Below, in pieces: positions 16,288-24,813 of a DNA stretch of 44,918 nt. How positions within the stretch are numbered: position 1 is the first letter of the stretch; the number at the start of each line of letters is the position of its first letter. The notes under the pieces are model-generated. The model was not told the origin of the DNA. It was given only the letters and a program-made list of their open reading frames with translations, and did no database searches. Origin of the DNA: a virus; the IMG/VR virus record IMGVR_UViG_3300036760_001528, positions 1-44,918 of that record. The stretch is one strand, 5' to 3'. The position numbers and the translations under genes were made by a program.

Positions 16288-16923
16288 TCATGGTATTGAT
16301 ATCTCCTTTTTTGTCGGACCATATTGTCCCTGTTTATAAAAAATAATTGAATATGTAAAACCGCTGTCTAAATATATAGGCCATTGCCAGCGACCGTCCG
16401 TCTTGGTTTTGGATCGGGCTTTCACATATGCATCCGATCTGTTACCTGCATCGTAATCAGTTTTCAAATATACTTTGATAGTGGCGTTATCGATGCCCTG
16501 GCTTTGATAGACATATCTGAGGTTGTCAGCACCGCCGGTATTTTCATCAACAGCCGTATCTCCTGACCCTCCAACATCATCCAGGTGTTTGTCTATCGAA
16601 CCTACCGCAGGTGCTCCTGCTGTTGGAGTAAGTTTCATAGCATCTCTGACTTCCTGAACAGATATTCCTCCCGATGCCACGGTTGTTACTCTGAATGTGC
16701 AAAAAGTCGTTGGGACAGTATTTTCATAAAACAAACCCATATAACTTCCTTCAATAGCAAAAATATAATCAAGATAATACAGACCTGATTCAATTTCGGT
16801 AAACGATTGCAAATCACTTTTAACCATAGAGGGATTCCAAAAATAGGAAGTAACAGTTTTACCAATACCGAAATTTGTGGCTTTGTAAAATATCCGATTT
16901 TCACCAACTGGATAAATGTTAAT
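16288..16923 (-). CDS. Structural protein, probable ATT start
   Basis: A 211-residue protein if translation begins at ATT (16921-16923). The same frame is open upstream of the first ATG (16827) for 32 codons that read like protein (NIYPVGENRIFYKATNFGI; GKTVTSYFWNP) and contain no ATG, GTG or TTG. An AGGAGG lies seven bases before the ATT, an ideal distance. The rest resembles proteins of the preceding genes: a beta-rich domain, then VASGGISVQEVRDAMKLTPT and a beta-rich C-terminus. Similar proteins are structural or fibre-like in environmental phages. The alternative start at 16827 would remove the first domain strands and has no ribosome-binding site. Confidence 0.6.
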   Translation of the reverse strand: MNIYPVGENRIFYKATNFGIGKTVTSYFWNPSMVKSDLQSFTEIESGLYYLDYIFAIEGSYMGLFYENTVPTTFCTFRVTTVASGGISVQEVRDAMKLTPTAGAPAVGSIDKHLDDVGGSGDTAVDENTGGADNLRYVYQSQGIDNATIKVYLKTDYDAGNRSDAYVKARSKTKTDGRWQWPIYLDSGFTYSIIFYKQGQYGPTKKEISIP

Positions 16924-16956
16924 CGTCTACCCTCCTATTTGTGGAGTCCTTTTCTC

Positions 16957-17520
16957 TTATCCAACCATTGCAGGTGAGCCAATTGCATCCACCGCAGTTT
17001 TAATTGCTCCTAAACCGTCTGTTCCATTACTAAGGTCTGTTTGAATACCATCAACTACCGTATCAACTGTTGTTAAAGCGGCAGCAGTTGCACCTGTTGT
17101 AAACCCTGCATCAATAACCCCATCTAATGTTGCAATTTCAGCGGAGGTTGCTAATGCTGCCAGACTTGCTTCCTTAGCACCTGCCGTGAAGCCTGCATCT
17201 ATTACACCATCCAATGTTGAAATGTCGGCTGTAATAGAATCTAAATTACTTCCAGCTACAGCGTAGGCTTTTACCACCTCACCATTACTATCGGTGGTAT
17301 TCTTCATTATGAGAATCCATTCACCCACAGCATCAGGAGTGAATGTGGCATAATATCTGCCAGTAGTTCCTATTTCTGTCATTGCTGCAATACATTTTGG
17401 AACATCTTTAGCATGTGTCTCATCATACACATCCATTGTTACTGTTTTACCTGTTGCTATGTTTACTGCCTGGTAGGTTACAATTATTGCGACCCCATTT
17501 TTGTAAATTCCTGTTGCCAT
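16957..17520 (-). CDS. Putative head fibre/decoration protein
   Basis: A 187-residue protein. The first 95 residues form a beta-rich BppU-like or immunoglobulin-like domain (GIYKNGVAIIVTYQAVNI; TTGRYYATFTPDAVGEW). From about 105 onward there is a repeat of about 35 residues, with TLDGVIDAGFTAGAKEASLA and ATLDGVIDAGFTTGATAAAL. It shares general style with the two neighbouring genes, so the three look like related modules. It starts after TAGGAGGATAAAAAA. A surface-exposed virion role is inferred. Confidence 0.6.
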   Translation of the reverse strand: MATGIYKNGVAIIVTYQAVNIATGKTVTMDVYDETHAKDVPKCIAAMTEIGTTGRYYATFTPDAVGEWILIMKNTTDSNGEVVKAYAVAGSNLDSITADISTLDGVIDAGFTAGAKEASLAALATSAEIATLDGVIDAGFTTGATAAALTTVDTVVDGIQTDLSNGTDGLGAIKTAVDAIGSPAMVG

Positions 17521-17545
17521 TTTTTTATCCTCCTAACATAAAATT

Positions 17546-17564
17546 TTCACGATTTGATCGTGAA
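17546..17564 (-). terminator. Candidate hairpin terminator
   Basis: A perfect 8-bp inverted repeat TTCACGAT-TTG-ATCGTGAA in the 52-base gap between two structural genes, upstream of the 187-residue gene. On the - strand it is followed by AATTTT, a weak uridine tract. It could attenuate transcription between the genes or stabilise the RNA. Confidence 0.35.
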
Positions 17565-17572
17565 TTTATCAA

Positions 17573-18319
17573 TTAACCTGAGTGAGCCTCTGGTAAATTG
17601 TCTGTTTTTACTTTTATTGCATCTATTTCATCATCCTTGTTCGATTGAACTGAACTACCCATGATATAATTGGTTGGAAGTTTATCTGCAATGGTATCAA
17701 GAATGCTTGCTCCATTTTCTTCCATCTCAGCCTGAATTTGTGCGGCTGTGGGAACAGCAGTAGTTATACTTGCTTTTTGTAGTGCACCAAAATCAATATT
17801 GGCTTGAGATACTACGTTGACTCCAAGTTGAGCAAGTGCTGTATTGACAGCGACGTTCACAATATTTTTTATATTAACATCAAGAATTCCAGCTGTTGCA
17901 GGACTCGAAACCGCAGTTCCAAGAATCTGAGTCATACTCACATCAAAAAGATCAGTCCCCAATATCATCGAATCATAAATAACAGCAGGAATAATCATAA
18001 ATTCGTGGAAGACTGGTAAATGAGTAGCCACATCATTAAGGGATAACATTGCCCTGCCAAGATAGTTTACATCAGCCGCAGCTAACTCTAAATCATAAAA
18101 TCCTGAATCGTCATTTGTTACATGAACCATATCATTATTCCCACCAGAAGCAGTAGGGGCAGTATCCAAAATCAATGTTGGCACTCCTGCTGTATCCACA
18201 ACAAAGGTCAATTTTTCCGATGTAACCGTAAGTGCAACCTCTGGAGTAATTCCATCCGTCTTATCTAAGAAAGGGCCGACTGTAATCCTTGTTGCAGTAT
18301 TGGTTCGTAGATACCTCAT
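17573..18319 (-). CDS. Putative head fibre/structural protein
   Basis: A 248-residue protein. The N-terminal 110 residues look like a beta-sandwich (RITVGPFLDKTDGITPEVAL; DDSGFYDLELAAADVNYLG), followed by a hinge with FHEFMIIPAVIYDSMILGTD and LFDVSMTQILGTAV. This pattern is frequent in structural proteins of uncultured phages. The C-terminal 70 residues are helical and end in KVKTDNLPEAHSG. It starts directly before the DNRLRE-like gene's stop with AAAGGAG upstream. A virion surface role is inferred. Confidence 0.6.
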   Translation of the reverse strand: MRYLRTNTATRITVGPFLDKTDGITPEVALTVTSEKLTFVVDTAGVPTLILDTAPTASGGNNDMVHVTNDDSGFYDLELAAADVNYLGRAMLSLNDVATHLPVFHEFMIIPAVIYDSMILGTDLFDVSMTQILGTAVSSPATAGILDVNIKNIVNVAVNTALAQLGVNVVSQANIDFGALQKASITTAVPTAAQIQAEMEENGASILDTIADKLPTNYIMGSSVQSNKDDEIDAIKVKTDNLPEAHSG

Positions 18320-19702
18320 TTAATTTCTCCTTTGTCTATAATTAGCCATAGCTACTGGAATAGAAAGACCTGCTCCTCCACTATGCACCACCGTCAATAT
18401 TGGTCTGTAGGCTACGGTAGTACAGTCTTGGGAATAAAGATATATAAATTCATCCGCAAAAGGTATACTATTGTTATAATCTTCGTTAGATCTCAAACTA
18501 TAATAAGTATTGCCTGTTTTATTTACCCATGCTGTAGAGAGATTCCCACTTGTGTATTGGATATTCATATAGCCCCACAATCCTGCTGTATTCCGCCAGA
18601 TATTATCATCAGCAGTACCAGCAAGACAATTGTCATAAGCTGCTTCCCTGTTTGTATCACTTAACGGGTCTTGAGCTGACCAATCTTGTTTTACTATCTG
18701 AATATCAAAATTTGTTAGTCCTGCTCCATTCTCTAAGTCTGAAGGAGTTAATTTTAAATTGACTTGTGTTATAGTAGAACCAGCACCAATAGCAGATGTA
18801 TCAAACCTTAAAAAACTTCTAAATATTGTATATGGCCCCCCTTCACTTGTTTGGTCATATTGTCCAACTAAAAAAATGGTAGTATACGTGTATAACACTG
18901 TTGAAGTACTTCTTGCGGTTGAGTAAGATGTGTCATGATATCCATAAACATATCCATCAACTGTAGAATCTAAATAATCAGGATCAATAACAAGTGGGAA
19001 GGTATATTTTGATATTTCAGATATTAAAATTCCTGTATAGACATATTGAACACCACCAACATATTTTGCATAGCGTTTTAAAGGTATAAATTTATTGTTA
19101 GCATCAATAGCGTAAGGTAAGGGAAATGTATTTCCTGCTTTGCCAAATTCAGTATCTAACCACCCATCAGGCCAGAGTTGAGTCGTGCCGAAGTTTGTTT
19201 CTATGACAAAGTAATTCTTAGTAGCACCTGAAATATCACCAGCACTTTCAATCCTCAATTCTTCTCTTAGACCTGTTTCTTTTAATCTGAGAGTATGAGT
19301 GAACTTACCAGCTGTTCTGATAATACTATCCCCCAAAACAACACCATTAGAGATATTCGTTACAACTGGAGTAAATTTCTTTGAAGTAGGGTCAAAGAGA
19401 CCTATCTGTGAAGTTTTCTGAGTATGAAGACTTGCTGATAAATCGTCAATTATTCTGACAGAACCATCAGTCTTTAATCTTGTTTTAGACCAAGGAGTAC
19501 CATACTCAGTTCCAATAGGTAACAATGCTGTATCTATAGGTTTCCATATCCCAGCATCAAGATAGTGGATAGGATTACCAGAACATTCAGTAAGATATTC
19601 ATTACTACCTATTTTGAATGTAATAGACCCTCTGCCTCTCGAATGAATCTGAGAGACTCTTTCAGGATTGCATTCTAAATAGTCTTTTACCCAATTAGCC
19701 AT
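18320..19702 (-). CDS. Virion protein with DNRLRE-like domain
   Basis: A 460-residue protein. The first 240 residues are beta-rich with several Tyr/Trp strands (WPDGWLDTEFGKAGNTFPLP; YTFPLVIDPDYLDSTV). From about 250 to 440 it matches the DNRLRE/DUF7594 style of carbohydrate-binding-like sandwich: a Y-D-x-x SxxGG...RSFLRFDTSAIGAG start, then TITQVNLKLTP and a late YRPILTVVH strand. It is encoded beside the major capsid protein, so a head-surface or adhesion role is likely. It has no signal peptide. Confidence 0.6.
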   Translation of the reverse strand: MANWVKDYLECNPERVSQIHSRGRGSITFKIGSNEYLTECSGNPIHYLDAGIWKPIDTALLPIGTEYGTPWSKTRLKTDGSVRIIDDLSASLHTQKTSQIGLFDPTSKKFTPVVTNISNGVVLGDSIIRTAGKFTHTLRLKETGLREELRIESAGDISGATKNYFVIETNFGTTQLWPDGWLDTEFGKAGNTFPLPYAIDANNKFIPLKRYAKYVGGVQYVYTGILISEISKYTFPLVIDPDYLDSTVDGYVYGYHDTSYSTARSTSTVLYTYTTIFLVGQYDQTSEGGPYTIFRSFLRFDTSAIGAGSTITQVNLKLTPSDLENGAGLTNFDIQIVKQDWSAQDPLSDTNREAAYDNCLAGTADDNIWRNTAGLWGYMNIQYTSGNLSTAWVNKTGNTYYSLRSNEDYNNSIPFADEFIYLYSQDCTTVAYRPILTVVHSGGAGLSIPVAMANYRQRRN

Positions 19703-19738
19703 TTATCCCTCTTTCCCCACCTGCTCCTCTTGTTATAT

Positions 19739-19807
19739 TTAATGGCATTTTTTCATACTCCTATTAATAACTAAATTCTTTCCCTTTATACGATTTTTAA
19801 AAGCCAT
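19739..19807 (-). CDS. Very small open frame (22 aa), doubtful
   Basis: A short basic frame (MAFKNRIKGKNLVINRSMKK) preceded by GAAGGAGTG and lying in the 200-base spacer between the decoration-like gene and the DNRLRE-like gene. It could be a small peptide gene, a leader, or a decayed gene start. Only the ribosome-binding site supports it. Confidence 0.25.
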   Translation of the reverse strand: MAFKNRIKGKNLVINRSMKKCH

Positions 19808-19831
19808 CTTTTTTTTCACTCCTTCAAAAAG

Positions 19832-19879
19832 TTTACACACCCCTTTTTCCCCTCTCGAGAGGGGATAGGGGTGTGTAAA
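19832..19879. repeat. Family B palindrome, possible terminator
   Basis: The arms TTTACACACCCC and GGGGTGTGTAAA flank the inner palindrome CCCCTCTCGAGAGGGG. The same inner unit is found at 26193-26224 and 36537-36571. Placed just after the decoration-like gene, it can form a strong hairpin and may end or slow transcription. Confidence 0.7.
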
Positions 19880-19902
19880 ATCCGTGAAAGGTTGAAATTC
19901 TG

Positions 19903-20730
19903 TTATGGTGTTTCTTCTGCCCATACGCCGGTACATGATGTTATATACCAGCCATCTACGCCATCTCCAATGAGCGTTGCCGAATCGCCTCTTTTGGCTC
20001 CAGTCTTTGTATTCTGCAGCTTCTCGCCCGTAGCGCCTGCTATCACAACTGCGCCACAGTCCCCGAATATCTGGTCGTTAGAAGTCGGATCGATAGCAAC
20101 AATGTTATGATCGTTGGCACCTGCATTGATAAACGTGAATTTACAGCCCGCTGCAGTCGCCGGCAGATTAAAGACTTTTGAATCTGTGGCAATCGCATAG
20201 ACTTTTCCGCAATCAGTCGAAGTCAGTGTTACGTTATCGGTTGATAGCGTATAACTCAGATAAGAGCCTGATCCTGTCTGCGACAATAGTCCTGTGGTAT
20301 CCAGATAGTTTTTGCAGTTGATATAGTAGGTAGTCGCGCTGATCGCTATGCCTATCTGCTGGTTATAGGTCGGGGCCGACTGTGTCACTACCGCTGCTGT
20401 CTCGGATAGATACCCGGGCGCCCCTATGGTCTGTGACGTCCATCCTGTGACAATCCCTTCTACGATTACTTCGACCGTACTCCCGGCTGCCGCACCCATG
20501 CCGACAATGCCTACGGCGGGACGTAATGTCCCAACATCCGCATCTGCCTTCCATGCATAACCGTCGGCTGCCTTGATAGCCACCATCTGCCCTTTCGTCA
20601 ACGTTTCGCCTGCTGTCAGGGAGATACGCACCCATTGCTGTTTAACTGAGTATGTGGCATCTGCCATTGTTACAAGGCTGACGAGCATGATTATCGCCAG
20701 CATCATTATCAAACTTCTTTTGAATCTCAT
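19903..20730 (-). CDS. Decoration-like protein with signal peptide
   Basis: A 275-residue protein. Residues 1-26 form a typical signal peptide (RSLIMMLAIIMLVSLVTMADA). Residues about 27-130 resemble a DUF2190-like capsid decoration fold (LTAGETLTKGQMVAIKAADG; LRPAVGIVGMGAAAGSTVEV; VEGIVTGWT). The second half (DNVTLTSTDCGKVYAIATDS; CKFTFINAGANDHNIVAIDP) resembles C-terminal domains of environmental phage structural proteins. It lies directly downstream of the capsid gene, the position of a decoration protein. A secretion signal on such a protein is unusual. AAAGGAGG precedes the start. Confidence 0.65.
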   Translation of the reverse strand: MRFKRSLIMMLAIIMLVSLVTMADATYSVKQQWVRISLTAGETLTKGQMVAIKAADGYAWKADADVGTLRPAVGIVGMGAAAGSTVEVIVEGIVTGWTSQTIGAPGYLSETAAVVTQSAPTYNQQIGIAISATTYYINCKNYLDTTGLLSQTGSGSYLSYTLSTDNVTLTSTDCGKVYAIATDSKVFNLPATAAGCKFTFINAGANDHNIVAIDPTSNDQIFGDCGAVVIAGATGEKLQNTKTGAKRGDSATLIGDGVDGWYITSCTGVWAEETP

Positions 20731-20754
20731 AGTTATATTTCCTCCTTTTATATC

Positions 20755-20813
20755 GGGGCACGCTGCAACGTGCCCCTACTATTTACTGTTCACTATTCAC
20801 GGTTCACTGTTTT
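20755..20813. repeat. GGGGCACGCTGCAACGTGCCCC hairpin plus family C tract
   Basis: A palindrome with 10-bp arms (GGGGCACGCT/AACGTGCCCC, partly imperfect) at 20755-20776 is followed by a TACTGTTCACTATTCACGG tract at 20783-20813. Together they fill the spacer between the capsid polyprotein gene and the decoration-like gene. Confidence 0.75.
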
Positions 20814-23262
20814 ACGTTACCACCGCTTTATCGAAGCCTCTATAATCCGCAATCTCGAACTCGAATTCATGCCTGGATTTGTACTGGATTTTGTCTGCGA
20901 TGAACATCTGCCCTACAACAGGGTTATCGGCTACGAAGAACTCAGGCTCGCGCTGGCCATTGATGTAGGCAGCCTCAAGTAGTTCCACGTCGTTGCCGTC
21001 AGCGATCAATCCCCAGTCGGAGGTATCGGTGAAGAGCGGATTCGTGATGATGCGATCGTGGGTTGCGCCGAATTTCCCTGCATGAGGATTCGGTGTGGTG
21101 GCACCAGGCCACGGGCTGTTCAGCCCTTCGGCTATTTCCCTGAGGTCCCTCGGGCACCATAGATACAATGGCACGAGGGCAAGTCCTTCGCCGCTGTCCT
21201 GTTCGGTCTGGGCATACATCGCCTTCAATCTATTGGTGAGTGTTGCAACACCGGTTGCATCCAGAGTGAGTCCCACAGCTCCAAGATTACCGTGAGACGC
21301 ATCGAATAATGCGGTGCTGTCCCCCTTGAATGTAGCGTTATTGATGATCTTGTTCCATGCGCGTTTAGCATGCGTCCTTCTGTGCGCCCTGCCCATCTTT
21401 GATACAAGCTGGGTCACGGTCTTCAGATCATCGTTCAACATGACTCTCCTGGTGATTGTCAGGAGCCAGCCTTTCTGATTAATGCTGTAGGTCGCCTCGA
21501 TGTCCGTCGGCATCGTGATTTCCTGATAATCTCCCGTCTCAGGGTTGACATCAGGTACGTCGCCGAAATAGCCGACCTGGATGATCTCCATGAGCTTGAA
21601 GTTATCTGCATTCCTGATGAAGGAAAGCAGCGCATCCTCGCGGTAATTTACCCTGAGGTATTCCTTCAGAAGCCTGCGGTACATTGATGTGCCCAGGACA
21701 AAACTGAATGAACTGGTGGAATAGGCGGCAGGCAGGCGCATCATGTTCATGAACTTCTCGCCGAGCCTTAGGCCCTCGCGTGAAGGCACTCCGCGGAGGT
21801 CAGGGTCACCCGTGAGCCTCACATATGCACCTCGCAGGGAATTGAATGCGGGAACCTCCTTATATTTCTCATCGACTTCGACACTAAAGAGTTTGTCTAA
21901 TGCGGCCTGAAGTTTTTCGGGCTCTCCCTCGATCACATCGGCGCGAAGTCCGCCGGCGCCGGAAGGTATTCCGCTGCCGCTAAGCTTGTCTGCAATCTCT
22001 TTTTCTTCCTTGATAGCGGTCTTGAGGGTCTCTTCCTCGAATACTTTACCCTCGTACTGTGTCCGGATTCTGTCCTTTAGAATCTCGGGAAGACGGGAGT
22101 CTTCTATCTCGCGGGTAAGCATAGAAGCGCAGGCCATAAGTTTCTGCGTATCCTCAAATTTTTTAGTTGCTTCCGCCACCAGTTCCTTCGCCTGTTTTGT
22201 GGTGATATCGGTAAGCGAAGCCGTGAGTTTGGTAATATACTCCTTGATCTCATCCTTCTGACCCGCTCCATTGGGCAATACCACCGCAGATGCCAGCAAT
22301 GCCTGCATTTCTTCATCTGTTGCCTCATCCCCTTTTGCCTCAATAGCCTCAATCTGGCTTTTGAGGTCAGGCCGCTGCCCTTTGAGCGCGGCCAACAGTT
22401 TCTTCCACATATTGACCTCCTTTTGTTGGCCCGCCTTTGCAGCCGCGGCCATTCTTAAAAATTTTCCGCCAGCTATGGGTTCATAGACCACGTCGACGGA
22501 ATTCACTTTTACTATTTTTAGTGCAACCCTTTTCCCTGCCTGCATCGATACTTTACCGATGGTATCGTGCGAAAGACCCAAGATATCGCTGGTACTTTGT
22601 TCGCCGATCATACCCTGTTCGTAGGCATCAACCAATGCATCTCTCAGCCAGTTGTTGCCCGCAGTCTTCAGGATTACAAGTTTACCGGCCAGCCCTGTAG
22701 AGTTCCGATTGACGTTTTTGATCCTGCCGACAAGATCCCTGACGGAATTGCCGAACATCCCTTTGTTGTCGCTATGCTGTCCCGCTGACAAAGCAAAAAC
22801 CGGTGCGTTTTCGTAAAGAGGAGCGGCGGCATGAAGCACAGCAAGGGGATAAACGTCAATTCCCTGTTTGACTGCACCCGCCTCGATAATCTGGACGTCC
22901 CATCGCCATCCGTAATTCGAGCTTGAGGGCTGTTCGGCAGCGCCGAGGATCCTCCCGGGGAAAATATGTTCTGAAGCGGCAAACCGTCCGATCTTGAATT
23001 TTTTTTCCATCCCCGCAAGTCTTTCATTGATAACGGAACGCTCTTCCGTGGAGTATTGAGCCTGATCCGCCGGCTTTCCCCAATAGCGTGCAGCAGATGC
23101 AGTATGATTCGAGTCCGGGCAGGGATAGCGATAATTCACAGGATCTAAAAACTCATCATCGAGAACGCTGGACCATTCGGTCGGTTTTGTGACATGCCCG
23201 CCGTCTTTGATCGCAATGCCATATTCTTTTGAACGCTTTTCCTGCGCCTGTTTCGGGTCCAT
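20812..23262 (-). CDS. Prohead protease-scaffold-major capsid fusion
   Basis: An 816-residue protein combining three head functions usually encoded by separate genes. Residues 30-90 resemble a DUF6582-like N-terminal module (FLDPVNYRYPCPDSNHTASA). Residues about 120-275 fit a prohead protease: GLSHDTIG at 229-236 and NSVDVVYEPIAGGKFLR around 254-270. Residues about 285-450 are acidic and helical, like a scaffold. Residues about 480-816 match Mu-like major head proteins, including HGNLG at 657-661 and an IADYRGFDKA end. Self-cleavage would release the capsid subunit. An internal capsid start was not obvious. Confidence 0.8.
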   Translation of the reverse strand: MDPKQAQEKRSKEYGIAIKDGGHVTKPTEWSSVLDDEFLDPVNYRYPCPDSNHTASAARYWGKPADQAQYSTEERSVINERLAGMEKKFKIGRFAASEHIFPGRILGAAEQPSSSNYGWRWDVQIIEAGAVKQGIDVYPLAVLHAAAPLYENAPVFALSAGQHSDNKGMFGNSVRDLVGRIKNVNRNSTGLAGKLVILKTAGNNWLRDALVDAYEQGMIGEQSTSDILGLSHDTIGKVSMQAGKRVALKIVKVNSVDVVYEPIAGGKFLRMAAAAKAGQQKEVNMWKKLLAALKGQRPDLKSQIEAIEAKGDEATDEEMQALLASAVVLPNGAGQKDEIKEYITKLTASLTDITTKQAKELVAEATKKFEDTQKLMACASMLTREIEDSRLPEILKDRIRTQYEGKVFEEETLKTAIKEEKEIADKLSGSGIPSGAGGLRADVIEGEPEKLQAALDKLFSVEVDEKYKEVPAFNSLRGAYVRLTGDPDLRGVPSREGLRLGEKFMNMMRLPAAYSTSSFSFVLGTSMYRRLLKEYLRVNYREDALLSFIRNADNFKLMEIIQVGYFGDVPDVNPETGDYQEITMPTDIEATYSINQKGWLLTITRRVMLNDDLKTVTQLVSKMGRAHRRTHAKRAWNKIINNATFKGDSTALFDASHGNLGAVGLTLDATGVATLTNRLKAMYAQTEQDSGEGLALVPLYLWCPRDLREIAEGLNSPWPGATTPNPHAGKFGATHDRIITNPLFTDTSDWGLIADGNDVELLEAAYINGQREPEFFVADNPVVGQMFIADKIQYKSRHEFEFEIADYRGFDKAVVT

Positions 23263-23320
23263 TCTTATTTGCCTCCTTTAGGCTTACCACCTCCGCCCTT
23301 TTTCCCTTTGCATGACATCG

Positions 23321-23599
23321 CTATTCCCCCCCCTTCTTTACGGTATATTTCCTGCCATCTTTCGTCGCAACGACAATAGTGGCGCCATAATCCTTGAAAC
23401 TCATTACATCGCCGGGCTCAAGTGGGCGTTCAAATGGAATGTACTTTGTCTTTTTCCGCCCGTCCTCTTCGATTGCTTTCGGTTTTGCTCCGCGGAACAT
23501 AAACCCCTTGAGATATTTCGGGTCAATCCCCATCCCCTTTACATCTGCCTGTGCCTGTGTCTGTGTCTGTTCCTTTTCCTTTGTGTCTTTGTCTGCCAT
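23321..23599 (-). CDS. Small head-region protein
   Basis: A 92-residue protein starting after AGGAGGATTGT. The N-terminal 25 residues are a charged, Gln/Thr-rich tail (KEKEQTQTQAQADVKGM) formed by a tandem short repeat in the DNA. The C-terminal 45 residues look like a small SH3-like or beta-barrel domain (PLEPGDVMSFKDYGATIVVA; KDGRKYTVKKGG). It lies between the Mu F-like gene and the capsid polyprotein. Function is not recognised; a minor head or assembly role is inferred. Confidence 0.6.
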   Translation of the reverse strand: MADKDTKEKEQTQTQAQADVKGMGIDPKYLKGFMFRGAKPKAIEEDGRKKTKYIPFERPLEPGDVMSFKDYGATIVVATKDGRKYTVKKGGE

Positions 23600-23623
23600 A
23601 CAATCCTCCTTTCTGTTTTATCT

Positions 23624-23683
23624 GTCATGCCAGAGGTTCATAGTCTGGCATCCAGTCTGGATTCCTGCCTTCGCAGGAATGAC
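23624..23683. repeat. Family A palindromic repeat
   Basis: GTCATGCCAGAGGTTCATAG ... CTGGCATCCAG joined to CTGGATTCCTGCC ... GCAGGAATGAC, between the Mu F-like gene and the small head-region gene. The ATGCCAGAG half recurs at 14936, 35390 and 37615. Confidence 0.85.
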
Positions 23684-23726
23684 ATGTTTTTTTCTCTATG
23701 CTCCATGTTCTCTGCTCTTTGCTTTT

Positions 23727-23759
23727 TCATTGCCACCTGGCATGATACGGCACATGGTC
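23727..23759 (-). other. Possible stop-readthrough extension of F-like protein
   Basis: The frame of the Mu F-like protein continues past its TGA for ten residues (DHVPYHARWQ) to a second TGA. The last coded residues are NCG followed by UGA, where family members commonly have NCRC or NCGC and then a short hydrophobic/aromatic tail. The pattern suggests that the UGA replaced a Cys codon, either by mutation or by recoding. Confidence 0.35.
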
Positions 23760-24530
23760 TCATCCGCAATTTATCACCTCATCCAATGGCGCTCCGGGCG
23801 CTCTCGGGAACATCATCTGCACCCCGCCGATATTAAATGGTTCGTTCACCGGCACATGCTGACCATTCGCTGCAAGATGCATCGGCCTCGCCTTCTTCGG
23901 ATGCCCTGCATGAATCCACTGCTTTTCAAGCCCATCAACATTCTGCGCTGCCTGTTCCATCCTGAGCTGGGTCGCTTCGCTGAATACACGTCCCATCTCT
24001 GTCTTCGTAATCACTTCCGCACGGTCAGCAATCGAACTGAAGATCGATGGGTCCGTCAGGTTCTGTCCTATGGCCGCTGCGACTTCCTGCGGCGTCTTGC
24101 CGCCCAGGATGCCGAGGTTCAATTCGCCCCTGATCCTGAGCCATGCATCATTGCTCAGGTTATCGATCCGATGGAACGCAAAATCCTTGAGAGTATCGAG
24201 GACAGATGTTGAAAGATGCCACCCTGTATAGATACCTACTTCTGCGAGAGGGATATCGACCAATGCTTGCCCCTTTCCCCAAGAATCTTTCAGAAGGCCA
24301 TCGGCCTCAGCCTTTACCTTTGTCTTGAAATCCGCTATCTGCGATTCGATGGAATTGGATACCTGCTTCAGCTGATACGCATCCCATGAGCCGAGAGCTG
24401 CTCTGCCAAGCTCGTCCAATACCTGCTGTTGAAGTTCCTCTAAAAGCGCAAGCATCGATTGAGTGCCGGACTTCACAGCAAGGTCTTTTTCCCTGATGAT
24501 GCGTTTAATTTCAGAATTTACCGTCGGCAT
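23760..24530 (-). CDS. Mu F-like minor head protein
   Basis: A 256-residue protein of the SPP1 gp7/Mu gpF head-morphogenesis family. The first 110 residues are helical. The conserved block begins around 170 (AEVITKTEMGRVFSEATQLR), continues with KQWIHAGHPKKARPMHLAAN, and ends with VNEPFNIGGVQMMFPRAPGA and DEVINCG. It lies between portal and capsid genes, as in Mu, and probably joins the portal and prohead. The end is one residue short of the expected NCxC motif because of a TGA. Confidence 0.8.
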   Translation of the reverse strand: MPTVNSEIKRIIREKDLAVKSGTQSMLALLEELQQQVLDELGRAALGSWDAYQLKQVSNSIESQIADFKTKVKAEADGLLKDSWGKGQALVDIPLAEVGIYTGWHLSTSVLDTLKDFAFHRIDNLSNDAWLRIRGELNLGILGGKTPQEVAAAIGQNLTDPSIFSSIADRAEVITKTEMGRVFSEATQLRMEQAAQNVDGLEKQWIHAGHPKKARPMHLAANGQHVPVNEPFNIGGVQMMFPRAPGAPLDEVINCG

Positions 24531-24813
24531 GGAAATCCTTTTTTGTCATACCTGCCCTTTTTGTCATTCCCGCTCCCTTTGTCATTCCCGCTTGTCGGGA
24601 ATCTTTCTGAAGAAAAGAAGGATTCCGGACGAGCCGGAATGACAAAAAAAACATTCACGGCCTTCACAGAACCGCCCCAAAAAATGTTTATAAACAGGAA
24701 AGGTTGTAAAAGCAGGGCGGTGGACGATGCAATGTACCCCTTTTTCTCTCTAACTCGATTCTGAGGCATCTGGTTAAATTCACTATTCACTTTTCACTAT
24801 TCACTTTTCACTG
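24531..24813. repeat. Repeat block between portal and F-like genes
   Basis: No gene is credible in this 266-base gap plus the last bases of the portal gene. It contains two truncated GTCATTCC halves (from 24546 and 24562), a complete family A copy at 24581-24643 (GTCATTCCCGCTTGTCGGGA ... GGACGAGCCGGAATGAC) and a family C tract at 24779-24813. The tract provides the last codons and the stop of the portal gene. Confidence 0.8.

Noticed and set aside
16686-16907. A 73-codon - strand frame starting GTG near the ATT-start gene.
   Set aside because: It is in a different frame from the structural gene, which has continuous protein-like text across the same bases and a better-spaced ribosome-binding site.
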